This document shows positions 1-10,885 of a stretch of DNA of 64,000 bases, piece after piece. The DNA is taken from the NCBI GenBank assembly GCA_949130485.1, contig OX422186.1:11182771-11246770 (forward strand). Direction: 5' to 3'. The DNA is from Agelas oroides. Its lineage: Eukaryota > Porifera > Demospongiae > Agelasida > Agelasidae. The notes beneath the pieces are model-generated. The model saw nothing but the letters and a program-made list of their open reading frames with translations, had not been told where the DNA came from and made no database searches. How positions within the stretch are numbered: position 1 is the stretch's first letter; each line of letters starts with the position of its first letter. Both the position numbers and the translations under genes were made by a program.

Positions 1-3000
1 TTTCCTGCACTCCTGGACACCCCCAGTGCTGTGGGAAAGATACTGGCACAGCAGCCAGGCAAGATGAAAGCCAGTGAACTCAGACAGGGTGAGAAAGAAG
101 GGGTGAAAAGAAAGGGGGGAGAGGGGATGATGACAAGCACTGTTGACTTCTGGCTCTCCCCACTTATCCATACTGATGGTGGAGGGCTGGTTGACCTTCC
201 ATTTGTACAACCCACACCCATACAAACCTATGTGGTGCGTTGTTGAGTTGATCCACAATTTCCCTCTCCCTCCTCCTGCGACCCTGCAGCTGCCTCAGAG
301 ACAGGTCTTGACGGTGGTTCTCGTCAAGTGAAGGAGGCTGTATTCTTGCAGCAGGTGAGACAGACAGCAGCAGAGGAGAGAGCCAACCAACTGAGATGGT
401 GAGGGAAAAAAACAACCAATACTGTGGAAATCAGATGCCCCCTCCTCTTTGCCCATGAAGTTTTTAAAGTAGTAGCATTGTTTATTGCATGCAAAGTCTC
501 AGTGTATACATATAATTTATATATTCCATTTATCACTGATGTGAGCAACGTTCCTAACCAGATACAGTCATAATAAAACCATCCATACAGTATTGCACAT
601 TTGTCTATTACTAGTATACAATAACTGCTAACATTGATCCTTCTCAGGGTGACCCAGCTAGGGGGTGTGGCCATGACGGGAGGGGAGAGAGAAGCTGTGT
701 TGCAGGCTAGGCAGGAGGCAGACAGAGCCTACCAGGTACTAGCATAGAGAACACTGAGGTCATTTGTTATTGCAATACTAATGGGTGTCCATATGTGCAG
801 CGTCACTGTCATGTTGCTGTACCTGAGGAGGAATACCTCCGCTCAACCACCAAGTGTGTACATAGGAGAACCAGGAGGAAAGCAAGAGAGGTGAGGGGAC
901 TTCATTACTTTCATTCTACTGTAGTGGTGTAGCTTGTACTTGTCTTAGCAGTACCTTCCTCCTCCATCCCCCAACATCCCGTTACCCCCAGCAACCCTCA
1001 CACATTCCCAAATTTGACTCCTACTCCAATGACAGATGGCTGCGGCGCCACCTTGTCCTGCAGAGGTTTGTGCAGGCAGGCAGGAGGGTGGTGGTCCAGC
1101 TGAGGTGCCAGTTAAGGCTGGAGAGAATAAAGAGAGTGGGAGGAGACTTGCAGGCTGGGAAAACTCTGGAAGAGGCATTGGGTACATATATATAATGTTG
1201 CAACAGTGTACTGCGTTAATACTCAAGCTATGTGTAGCAGTGTACCTTAGAAGATTTGATCATGATTGACTCTTTGTCTGGCCTGCAGCTGACCTGTCGA
1301 GGAAGGACCACCACAATATGCTATCAGTTGTGTCATGGCTGCCCAAGTCCTCCAACCATATCCTCCCCTTCTCCTTTCCCAAGTACACCAGCAAGATCAA
1401 TGAGGATGTACGTCACACACCACACTATAAATACTCCTACCTCATATACTCACAGCAGATGAACACACCTACCAGCTGACAGTCGAGTTAGACCATCTCT
1501 CACCCTCCAGAAATACACCAGTATTAGTTTGAAGCCTTAAGTGTTGCTACTAGAGGTGTTGCTACTAGAGGTGTTGCTACTAGAGGTGTTGCTACTAGCT
1601 CAGTACGAATCTGATTGGTCAGCAACTCATGACATCTGCTGGACTTTTATAGAGGGAGTGAGAGATCGATGGTCTAGATTGATAGTATGAAATGCTGGTG
1701 GGCATATATAACATTCCACTTTATTTATTATCTGATTCGTGACAAAATCGTTTTATAAATACCACAATAATCAATAATGAGAGGCTAACTACAAAACTCT
1801 GGACAGGGACCTGGGAACAAGGCTACATTCATAGATGGCAGCTGAATACTCAGGCCGTCTCTCCATTCACGCATGCACAGACTACTGATGCACTGGGTCC
1901 AGTGGAGGTGAAACCGACCACTGTGGAGGTGAAGAAAGAGGTGCCCTTCTTCAAGCTGAAGGTAACTGAGCATGAGTGTACATCAACACCTAACTGGAGA
2001 GGGTTCATGGATCACTGGTTATGCAGAATATTGTACCCTTTGATATGATGCGCATTATTTTCTCCCACCTACAACTTCTAGGTGCCCCAGCAGTATAAGC
2101 TGCTTGGCTACTCTCCCCACCCCATCCCTCAGACAGGGTTCTACATCCCTCCTGGCCTGCCCAGACCCCTGAGGAGTGGGGCACAGGTGAGCCACAGAGC
2201 AAGTTGGATCGAGGAATAAGATAACACTCGAAGTACACAATAATTGTTCTGCTACTGTATGGGCATCTGTGATTGATTGATTTTTGGGAGAGTTGCTTGT
2301 AAGTAATCAGAGATCAGAGATATGAGACTGCAGAGGTATAGAGATAGTGGGTCAGTGCTTTCCCTTTTGTACTGCTGCAGCTGCTGTAGCACAAGTACAT
2401 TACGTACTAGCCCATGTGCCTTCAGCTACTGTAGCATGAGGTTACCTTGTCATTTTGTGATTGCAGGATGAGCTACAGAACTTGGGCCATATCCCTGGTG
2501 TGGATCCTTCCTTCCTTAGTGCGCTAACAGCTGGTCGCCCCTCCTCCTCCGCACCATCACCACCACTAGCAACAGACACAGCAGAAGCGATCAGAGTGGT
2601 TGATGTGGAGGGGTCGACAAAGGAAGGAGAAACGGTGAAGGGTGGAGAGGAGAAAGTGGTGGAGGAGGCAGCAGGAGGAGAGTACCTTCCCTTAGTACCT
2701 CCCTCAACTCTCTTCAAACCACCTCAGAGACACTCACTGCACATTTTTGTGAGTCACAGAAAATTATTGTTTGTCAAAAATGAGCAAGCGAGATAAAACT
2801 ATTGAGAATAGACTACTATATTCTCCACTTCACCCTTGTTTCTATAGTAACAGGTGTTTTCCATATACTGACAGGAAGTTGTAGATTCTGTTTCATATAC
2901 CCCAGGGAGTTGTAAAATCATGTTTTCTATCAGCTACCTTGTAACACATAACACATGCTGGTTTATGGTTTACATTAGCTGCTATTGTCCTCGAAGTCAG

Positions 3001-4747
3001 GTGGTTATTGACCAGGCTACCATGTATTATCTAAGATTGGATGACCATTGCTGTTTCTGGGTGTGGGAGTTCCCTTTCTTGCCTCTTGGGATATGATAAC
3101 ATAATGCTGTGGTCTTGATCTTGTGAATGCTGTGCTTTTTCCCAGGCCCCCTGTCCGGGTGTGAGCAGCTATGTTTCCATGCTACCCAACTCTGAGACTA
3201 CTCTGGGGCACACTCTTCTCCCTCTCCCTCCTTACTCCACCACCAAGCACCCACAAGTTCAATTGGATCCACAGGTTAGGGATACGGAATGGATAAAGTT
3301 GTCTGTTTTCCTAGAACAGAAACAGCCTTCAGGCTCTTCCTGCTTATTTTGTAGAAGCCAAACAGTGGCTCAGTTGGTAAGAGCATCTGACTAGAATTCA
3401 GAAGACCCAGGTTCGAATCCTGGCTGGATCTCAATGTCTTTTTTCGCCTTATTGTGACAATATTTCTGGGGACATACTAATGTAATCAGCTGCTTGTGTG
3501 ATCTTTCTGTGCAGGAGGTGATTCCAGGAGTGATGCGCTGGAAGCAGTTCCCCTCACACTGCCTGGTGTCCCTCGAAGGAGAGAAGAAACTCAGCACTGT
3601 CTGGAAGCCAAGATGGTGAGACCGCCAGGACAAGTGTAGCCTAGCCCCCAAGGTTCCAGTGCTGGCATCAAAATGCAGATACGGTTTGTTACATTGAGTC
3701 TCTGATCTCCCTTGTAGGAGTGACCCTTTCTCGGATGACCTCCTGCCCCACATGGAGCCCCAACTGCTCTCTGGACCACAGCCAGAGGACTATGTGGATG
3801 AGAGCAAGTGAGTGAGTCCCTAAAGTCAGCAAAGTTGATTCATTGTTTATCATCTTTGCACACATACCAAAGCAATTATAAACCACACAAACTTGGAATT
3901 TAGTGCTGCAGATTTACCTTAGCTAAGACATTTTTGAGTTTGCTTGGTGTGGCCCAATTACATTGCATTCATTGATTGCTCAAGTAAAAGAAAACCTCAG
4001 CAACAAACCTGTAAGGTACAATGAAAAATGACCATGTGCTATCGTCACTTTGCCTGGCTTAACTTGACATGTATAGAGGTTTATCATGTCTCCTCCTTCT
4101 ATACAGTTCTGAGGTGCTCCCAGCGCCCACCCTAGAGATGGTCCGGGCCCAGTTCTATGTCCCTGAGCCTGGTACAGAGCAGCAGGATCCAAGGTAGGCC
4201 TTGTGTCGGGAGATACAGAATCCAACCACAAGCCTATATAGGTACAGACATTACAATCACTCATACCAATGATTATGAGATACATACTTTCAAGATGCTA
4301 CTACCCCCATTGTATGGATAAGGCCAGTCACCTGACTGTTTATTTGTTTTCTTTGCATGAGATGGTGGGCTCCATCCTTTGTGCATGTAGTTGATGATGC
4401 ACGCAACCAGAACCTTGGGTGACTCTGCACCTAGGCCTGAAGAGAGATGTAGTTCTGAAGAGAGATGTAGTTCATTGATTGTTTAGCCACAAGGATCATG
4501 TAACAGACTGGATCATCACTCTTATAGGATCCTGCCTTATATTATACTGATTTCATAGGAGGCCTTTTGTATTATGGAATGTACTGTTCCTTTACTCAGA
4601 GTGGTTGCTGGTGAGGAGCTGAGGAGTGCAAGGTGTAAGCAGTTCAACCAGCTTGGTCAGAAGATTAGACAGAGGCTGCAAGCCATGCAGTCCCTCCTTA
4701 CAGACTCTAGGATGAAAACCATCACTGAGGAAGACAACCCAACATAG
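1..4747 (+). CDS. CFAP221: CFAP221 (PCDP1), C-terminal part, 14 exons seen, 5' truncated
   Basis: Cilia- and flagella-associated protein 221 is a calmodulin-binding component of the C1d projection of the axonemal central pair. Exons that splice in phase: 1-88, 290-398, 648-735, 801-890, 992-1181, 1289-1407, 1842-1961, 2082-2186, 2467-2748, 3146-3274, 3515-3615, 3718-3807, 4107-4193, 4600-4747 (TAG 4745-4747). The product matches what I recall of human CFAP221 in order: QQPGKMKASELRQ (human QEPGKLKIKELRE), FSFPKYTS, VPQQYKLLGYSPHP (human VPQLYKIKRYQPF), EVIPGVMRWKQF (human DIIPGIMHWKSF), LEMVRAQFYVPE and a final GEELRSARCKQFNQL (human GEKLLEEMRTLRGKALN). The N-terminal PapD/ASH-like part must lie upstream of the window. 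Every internal junction keeps frame and I see no break. The exon 2467-2748 carries a less conserved Ser/Pro/Glu-rich stretch. Exon ends are by-eye calls. Confidence 0.88.
2817..2950. repeat. Copy of a dispersed repeat in a CFAP221 intron
   Basis: This intronic stretch, from TCTCCACTTCACCCTTG to the ACTGACAGGAAGTTGTAGATTCTG core and beyond, closely matches two tandem copies at 57850-57985 and 58208-58345. It is a truncated member of that family. No coding content seen. Confidence 0.7.
3355..3430 (+). tRNA. tRNA-like sequence (tRNA pseudogene or SINE head)
   Basis: Within a CFAP221 intron. An A-box-like TGGCTCAGTTGGTAAGAGC, an anticodon stem TCTGA/TCAGA around a 7-nt loop, and a perfect T-arm CCAGG-TTCGAAT-CCTGG are all visible. 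The loop would read anticodon AGA, but there is no long variable arm as expected for tRNA-Ser. The 7-bp acceptor stem pairs poorly: 5' CAAACAG against 3' CTGGATC gives only about four pairs. It is probably a decayed tRNA or tRNA-derived SINE rather than a working gene. Confidence 0.5.
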
Positions 4748-5184
4748 TAGTTAGATGGCCAGTGATTAGCCATGCCACCTTTATACACCACTTGAGCATA
4801 TTACATATTTTGTTAAAGCTGAAGCCACCAATAAGTAGCTAAGAAACATTCCGTATCCCTAACCTGTGGGACACCCACTGCCTGAGGCTCGTAGTAACAA
4901 CCGTAGTTGTGACACTACTCACACAAGGGTCACTGGCAGTTTACACAAATACAAGGCCACGATTTGTGCACATGAACAGTGCATGTTACAAGGTATACTT
5001 ACCATGCCAGGAACAGCTAGCTGGGAATGCTAATTTCTATGCACACATCCCTTCAAAAACATCCATCCATTTTCATTGTTGTCATATATTTCTCTGATGA
5101 TGGCAGTAGACATACACATGTTGAAACATTATTCACAAAAGTCAGTACTAGGGCTATAAGTTTAACAAAAATAATGATGTGATT
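4748..5184. other. Convergent intergenic spacer
   Basis: Non-coding stretch between the CFAP221 stop and the end of the GTPase gene on the other strand. It would hold both 3' UTRs. I see no further gene, tRNA or strong repeat here. Confidence 0.6.
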
Positions 5185-6312
5185 TTACAACATGTTAGTG
5201 TGGTCAGAGGTTATATACGTCTTGGTTGCTTTGACATCGCCCATTACTGCACTGAGTTCATACTTTTCACCAACTTTCAGGCAGCCACCTGAACCTGGTG
5301 GTTTACGACATTGGTGGTTCATACAAACCTCTTGTGAATTAGTGAACCAAGGAACGCCAGCGACCTTTGCTAACCCTAATGAGATGATGATGGAAATGCC
5401 ACCAATAATCTTCTCGGTTTTACCATATTTGTTAATAAATGCAGGATGACAGAGAGTATCAGTATAGACAATCGGTTCGCCATTCTCATCAACTGCATAT
5501 GCCCTTTTCCCCTCAACTGCCATCAGCTTTGTTGCACACCTAGCGCAAACATCATCCATAAACTCAAGATGCAATCCATTGGAATGCTCTACATTTTGCT
5601 CTTCTAATACATCAAAGAGCTCTTCTCCTGTATCTTTTAATGAAAGATAGATCATTGGTGGATTTGGGATGTGATCAGGAAGTGCCTGGTTCTCACTCAG
5701 GCTGTCTTTCATAACAGCTCTCAGAGCTTCCCGAAAGATTCCCCGACCTTCTTCCAGGATAGTTTCAGATAATTGATTCTTCGTACTCATACTTCGGTGC
5801 ACTGTTGCAACGAGGACCATGTTCTCAAATATAGTGGTTCCAAAAAAGTAATACATTACCGATATCTCTTCCTGAAGGGTTGAATCAGCTCTCTCGGGGG
5901 GACCTCTCCCCGGTACAAAGTACAGGATCCTCTTGAAGGCCAAATTATCTCTAGCCTGCACCGTAAGAATTTCGCGTAAGATGGCAAGGTTGGCTTGATA
6001 TATGGTATGCCCACCGCTCAGGGCATTCGAGGGAGCAAAACCTTGGGAATCTAAAACTCTCAAGTGAGGTTTGACAAAATAATTTGTTAGTAGCTTGCAG
6101 GATTTAGTTACTGAGTGCGCGCCGGGTTTAGATTCAAACCACTCGCGACTAAAAGATCGTGGTGCCTTCGCCTGTAAAAGTGTATTTCCAGTCGTACTCT
6201 TCCCCAGTCCCGCTCTTCCAAGCAGCAACACGTCAAACGGAGGACCACCATCCTCTGATTGCTCGAGCTCGAGCACAGGAGTTGCCCGAGGAGTTGCCTG
6301 AGGAGTTGCCAT
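5185..6312 (-). CDS. AIG1/GIMAP-like GTPase, single exon, 375 aa
   Basis: Predicted P-loop GTPase of the AIG1/GIMAP (TRAFAC, septin-like) class; in vertebrates and plants such proteins act in immune-cell survival and membrane-associated signalling. The Walker A/G1 motif GRAGLGKST is at residues 32-40, followed by TGNTLL as usual in GIMAPs. G3 is DSQG at about residue 88, where most relatives have DTPG. No clear G4 (RKxD/NKxD) is visible after the hydrophobic strand ENMVLVATVH, so guanine specificity may be relaxed. The C-terminus (about residues 290-375) contains a hydrophobic segment GGISIIISLGLAKVAG and a Cys-rich stretch that I do not recognise. The start is the ATG at 6312, which has a good Kozak context (A at -3, G at +4); an in-frame TTG lies 8 codons upstream. 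The N-terminus has ATP-repeat residues. The gene is intronless and convergent with CFAP221. Confidence 0.8.
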   Translation of the reverse strand: MATPQATPRATPVLELEQSEDGGPPFDVLLLGRAGLGKSTTGNTLLQAKAPRSFSREWFESKPGAHSVTKSCKLLTNYFVKPHLRVLDSQGFAPSNALSGGHTIYQANLAILREILTVQARDNLAFKRILYFVPGRGPPERADSTLQEEISVMYYFFGTTIFENMVLVATVHRSMSTKNQLSETILEEGRGIFREALRAVMKDSLSENQALPDHIPNPPMIYLSLKDTGEELFDVLEEQNVEHSNGLHLEFMDDVCARCATKLMAVEGKRAYAVDENGEPIVYTDTLCHPAFINKYGKTEKIIGGISIIISLGLAKVAGVPWFTNSQEVCMNHQCRKPPGSGGCLKVGEKYELSAVMGDVKATKTYITSDHTNML

Positions 6313-6623
6313 CGTTACACGAGGTGGGAAAAGCAAGGAGTTCAGTTCTAATCGTATTCATTCAGATTTGATCTCTACACACTTAGTTTTGCCTTCCCAC
6401 CGTCAATTTTTGGTAGCGGTGTAGTCGTGCCCCGCCTGATTTTAGGGCGGGGCCTGGGACGAGGCTCTAGTGGCTTCCACAAGGGCAGGAGTTGGGGTGT
6501 GCAAAATACTATAGGCAAGAAAATGCTACATTGAGTCTCTACCATTATATGAGATACTAGGCTGCTTCTCTCAAGGTGAAATATATATATAGCTACAACT
6601 GCCACTTGTCAGCTTGATTGTGT

Positions 6624-7975
6624 CATAGATAATAGAGACTCGTAACCGGGATTGGAAACGCGGAGCGGAAGTCGCATGTAACACAATACATTAACACACG
6701 GGCACTCCGCGTTGCACAGGAAGTGTTGAATTTTTCACCTTTTGGACGCAGCTGCTACAAGATTCAGAGACGACCAGAGGGAGAAAGAAGACTGCTTTCC
6801 GCACTTGGGTGGTGAATGCGTTGCTGGGAGGTAAGCAAGATGACTGTCTGGGAGGCATAATTTCGTAGTGTGCATTAATTTGGGTAGCTGTTGTTCAAAT
6901 ACGCGTTTAATGATGTGGTGATTGGGAGTTGAGTGTGGAATGGGCATGAATTTTGCTCTTTGTGTACCTATATTTCCCCTTGAGTAAGTCTTTCTTGGTG
7001 TTTGAGCCTTCCCTTAGATTAGTCTGAGTGTGGGCTTTGTGATGATGCCAAGTTTGTGAGCATTCTGCTCCTCTAAGTTATACTATGCTCAAAGAAAGTG
7101 TGAATCTCTGATGTACTGTGGCTCTAGTTTTCCCTCAACTTTCTGTACCTCTCATGGGGCTGTTTAATGCCTTAATGGAAAGAATTTGGTGTTTGCATGA
7201 TCTTCCACCTTTCTGTTATGGACTCAGACCATTGTGATATTTGGGGACACTTGTGATCCTGTGATATATTGGAAAGTTTATGATAATATATTATGTTTCC
7301 ACGGACTCAATGTATGTGGTTTGCAATCGTACAGGATGGGAAGAAAGTTCAGGCTTCACCACAAGAAGAAGCATTATGACCCAAGTTCTCTTGTAGTATC
7401 TATTCCCCTGAGTGCTAGAGAAATTCTTTGGCCTACAGCGACAGCGAGGAAGAGTGAACGAGAACCCTAACGTGCAGGAGTTCTGTAAGAACACTCAGGC
7501 TCTCAGGGTCATAAACTGTTCATGCCTGGGCCCTGTCAAAGGCAACTGCAGGGGAAGCAACAAGAAGGAGATGACTGCAGCTGACTTGGAGGAGGAGAAC
7601 CAGCCTCTCAGGAAGAGAAAAGCCACTAGGCCTACAAAGGGAAAACAGTCACTGACACAATAATTCTCTACATGTATTATTATTAACCAGTGCACTTTGA
7701 TGACAACAACCATACAAGTCATGAGAACTATAGCCATTACATGTTGTCTTGTGTGGTTAGTTTCCGTCTGAGGGACTTGGATTTACCAGAGTCATCGCGC
7801 TGTCGTGCTTGAACCGCCATCTACCTTCCAGATCAGCTTCACAACCAACAACAGATATGCTTGTTCAAGTTTATTTACGCTAAATTAGAAAGGCATTCAC
7901 TTCCGGAGCGCAACGCGGAGTGTAGTGCGAAATATCAGCGTTTCCAATCCCGGTTACGAGTCTCTATTATCTATG
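6624..7975 (+). mobile_element. P-element superfamily DNA transposon, internally deleted (1352 bp)
   Basis: Terminal inverted repeats of about 37 bp start CATAGATAATAGAGACTCGT and end with the reverse complement. They are flanked by a perfect 7-bp direct repeat attgtgt (6617-6623 and 7976-7982). A CA start and a 7-8 bp duplication fit the P superfamily. On the + strand, 7412-7663 encodes ...FFGLQRQRGRVNENP, NVQEFCKNTQALRV and GNCRG followed by a basic tail and TAA, which resembles the C-terminal end of P/THAP9-type transposases. The rest of the transposase is missing, so the copy is non-autonomous. The rest of the interior shows no clear ORF. Confidence 0.8.
7412..7663 (+). pseudogene. P-type transposase, C-terminal remnant
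   Basis: An open stretch inside the 6624-7975 element, lying in the sense orientation. Its NPNVQEFCKNTQALRV and GNCRG blocks recall the C-terminus of P-element transposases as I remember them. The THAP zinc finger and catalytic core are not present in the element, so it cannot encode a full enzyme. Candidate splice acceptors occur upstream (for example CTACAG at about 7437), suggesting that the intact gene was spliced. Confidence 0.6.
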
Positions 7976-8179
7976 ATTGTGTGTGTGCCGTCCAGAAGTA
8001 GGACACTTAATTAACATTAATTTGCAAACCACCTACACAATCCCTATGGGTGTAGCAATGAACCTTTGAATTGTAGTCTGCTCATACTGCAGGGAGCTAC
8101 AGAATTGATGATCAGTCAGGCATCATTTTTACTGTAGCAATCAGATCATAAAATGACAAGAAAATGACATCGAATTAAC

Positions 8180-8290
8180 CATTAGTGAGCAATTCTGAAC
8201 TTCACTACAGCAAGTTCCAGTTGTTGCTTCCACCAACCCTGTTCCTCCACCAAATGACTACGATCCTAAAAGATAAAATGGCAATTGTCA
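8180..8290. repeat. Dispersed repeat, partner of 15540-15660
   Basis: The block TGAGCAATTCTGAACTTCACTACAG... through CACCAACCCTGTTCCTC and AAATGACTACGATCCT matches 15548-15650 with scattered changes. Family unknown; no coding potential seen. Confidence 0.6.
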
Positions 8291-8677
8291 AAGAATAGTT
8301 GTATACTAGGGAGGTGCAACATCATTGAGCAAGTAGTCTGGTTAGCTAATTGCCAAAACATGTTTCATAGAGTTAGGTAAGACAATTCAGCCATTAGTCC
8401 AGCCATGGCAGCTATTATAGTCTACACATTGTACACATGGACTAAGCCTCAAACCATGATGCTAGCAGGGAAACTCTACTGTCTATAGACCGTGTGCCTG
8501 CGTGGGCGTGGTCCATATATTATACTTGAAAAGTATACGATTTTCTGCATACTCACCGCCATTTTGTAGGGCAGTAGAATAGCAGTAATGTACACGTGGA
8601 CCCCTTGTTGACTCCCTACCAGCAATACTGACAACTGGATAGCTTAGTGGCTCATGTATGTCATAAGGTTAATAGAT

Positions 8678-9045
8678 GCTTTTCATGGGACGTGGCTTCA
8701 CTTCCGGAGGGCAAGAGTCGGGGTCTGTGATTAGTGCAGCTGTGTGCAAAATACAGGCTAGCAAGTGCTACATTGAGTCCTTACCATTAGTACTGAAAGA
8801 TAAAAGAAGCTGTTTCTCTCAAGGTGAAAGGCCAGCTGTACAGCTGCTTTTCATGGGACGTGGCTTCACTTCCGGAGGGCAAGAGTCGGGGTCTGTGATT
8901 AGTGCAGCTGTGTGCAAAATACAGGCTAGCAAGTGCTACATCGAGTCCTTACCATTAGTACTGAAAGATAAAAGAAGCTGTTTCTCTCAAGGTGAAAGGC
9001 CAGCTGTACAGCTGCCTCTTGATCACGCGTTTGCCCTCCGGAAGT
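8678..9045. mobile_element. MITE family X, copy 2, with internal 168-bp tandem duplication
   Basis: The ends ACTTCCGGAGGGCAA (from 8700) and TTGCCCTCCGGAAGT (to 9045) are inverted repeats. The body is duplicated in tandem with a period of 168 bp (GCTTTTCATGGGACGTGG at 8678 and 8846). Because 168 is 56 codons, an artificial open frame runs through both copies; it is not a gene. Confidence 0.75.
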
Positions 9046-9477
9046 AGGGTGCTTAATTGACATTTGGAAACCATCTATAGTGATGTGTCATACTGCAGCG
9101 ATTTTAGATGTGGCTCATGGTAACGTTCAGCAGCCAGCTCATAACCTCGTCGCTGTACAAACTTGCCGTTCACAGAGCCATTTTTTGCCCTACATTGCGT
9201 CATCAGAATACTGACGCCATAGCCCGTGACGTCACTGACACTTGTAACCATGCCCATTTAGGCACAGGGTCTATATGACTATGCATGACCAGTGTTTCAT
9301 GTACAGGCCTTACTTGAATAACCTCAAGCACTCTCTCATGCATCTACATGTGAGCAGCCTGCCTTGCCTAGGTTGTATATACTCAAGCAGCTTACAGAGG
9401 CCAGTTGCCCTGCATGGTGCACTGTACAAACATGAGTCTTCACAAGCACTTCACTCCCAATCTCTTTCATGGCAGTA

Positions 9478-9609
9478 CAGTGGAACCCCTCTATAGCGGA
9501 CACCATTGGGAACCAACATTTTGTCCTTTAAAGCGAGATGTCCCTAACTCAGGGCCTTCCGGTATATTTCGAGAGCTTTCCCTTGCTATACACTGGTGGG
9601 GAAGGCTGC
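9478..9609. mobile_element. pogo/Tigger-like MITE fragment
   Basis: It begins CAGTGGAACCCCTCTATAGCGGAC after a TA and shares its interior with the 40144-40570 element in the opposite orientation (CCTTCCGGTATATTTC, TCCCTTGCTATAC). The right terminus is missing. The fragment runs into the last exon of the TEX10 partial copy. Confidence 0.6.
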
Positions 9610-9878
9610 ATAGCATACCAGGATTGCTGTGGCAGTGATGCAAATGTCCTTCCTGCACTTCCTCAGTGTAGCATTGATGGCAGGGCTGTTAACAAAACTG
9701 GTAAATGTCGTTGCCAGTAACTGCACACCTGAGTTCAGAATAGAACATTGGTTTGCATACAGGAGCACAGCAGCCTTATTTCACACTTGACATGCAAAAA
9801 TGGTGGGGGGGAGGCCACCTGTACGATATCAATGTTTACAGAGGTGCATGTTGGATCAAAAAAGATCATGAGAGATTC

Positions 9879-10885
9879 GGGGTGTCATTAATCACTGGAC
9901 TGGACTGGACTGGACTCACAAAAACACCAGAAATAAGTTAATAAACCACCGGAAACAAAATTTAGGTTACGATCAACTAGTTGGAAGCCTGTGAAATGTA
10001 TACAAGGGCCAATTGTTTACGTAGGCAATTATAGTTGACGTAGTACACAATAATTATTTATTGCAGAAGCTGCAGTAATTTGGCACGCAGAGTGTTCAAG
10101 TGGTTGCTGGTTTGAATGCGTTGAGGCATTTTTAAACAGAAGCTTTTTTGTTTCCGAATATATTTTTCTTTCATGTGCTGTTGGACTGCAACTTGTTTGA
10201 GATAATTATCAGTTATGGTTTAGGAAATATTAAAGCAATAAGTTTACTATGCCAACAGCCTGCGGCACAGTTGATCGTAACCTTAAGCACTCGCAAAAAT
10301 CAAACACAATGGAACACAGGGTTTATAAATCCCTGTCCTGCTATATCAACGGGAGTCTGATGATTAGAATGCTACTTGTTACGTGTAGCCAACAGTAGTC
10401 TCGCTGGTCTGGCTATGTGAGACTAAACCAACAGCTCTCCTAGCCTCGTTCCCAAGCCCCGCCGAGCTTTCCATCGCTTGCAGTACGCGTGTATGGAGGG
10501 CCTAGGAGGGAGGCTACATGTGCAATTGTGCAAAATTGGTTAATAGATTGTGTGCATGCCGAGGTGCTTGCATGGATACTCTCACTATTGTACTCCACTC
10601 GCTCGGTCATTGGTCAGAGTACGCGGGTCACCCCGATGAGTCACTCACTAGAAAAAGTGTTTACTCATGGCCAGTTACAGGATGCAAGGTGAGAGCAAGG
10701 ATTTACACAGCATCCCATAAGCCCAATACCATTGTGGTAAGATCTCTTGTCAGCTGCTGGTCTTGTACGTATGCTCAATTTTGTTTCCGGTGGTTTATTA
10801 ACTTATTTCTGACGTTTTCGAGAGTCCAGTCCAGTCCAGTCCAGTCCAGTCCAGTCCACCTCAGTCCAGAGATCAGTTACACCCG
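9879..10885. mobile_element. Long inverted-repeat element with (CTGGA)n ends, inside TEX10 copy A
   Basis: The ends GGGTGTCATTAATCACTGGA and the complement of TCCAGAGATCAGTTACACCC are inverted. Each is followed inward by a (GGACT)n run, and then by a long arm including AATAAGTTAATAAACCACCGG at 9928-9955 and its complement at 10790-10815. A third inner pair is GTTACGATCAACTAG / GTTGATCGTAACC. It lies in the intron between exons 12 and 11 of copy A; the intact gene has a 115-bp intron there. Superfamily not recognised. Confidence 0.7.
10440..10517. mobile_element. AGCCTCGTTCCCAG-type MITE (short)
   Basis: Starts CTAGCCTCGTTCCCAAGCC and ends GGGAGGCTA, with CGCTTGCAGTACG in the middle. It belongs to the most frequent repeat family in this window (others at 18802, 26160, 31082, 43353, 45940 and 52598) and is nested in the 9879-10885 element. 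Confidence 0.65.

Larger units (their letters stand above)
6466..8012. mobile_element. MITE family X, copy 1, split by a P-type transposon
   Basis: The left part, about 6466-6623, and the right part, about 7976-8012, match MITE family X copies at 8700-9045 and 49570-49770. Shared blocks are GTGTGCAAAATAC..., TGCTACATTGAGTC, CTTCTCTCAAGGTGAAA on the left and GAAGTAGGACACTTAATT on the right. The P-like element at 6624-7975 sits between the two halves. Confidence 0.75.
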
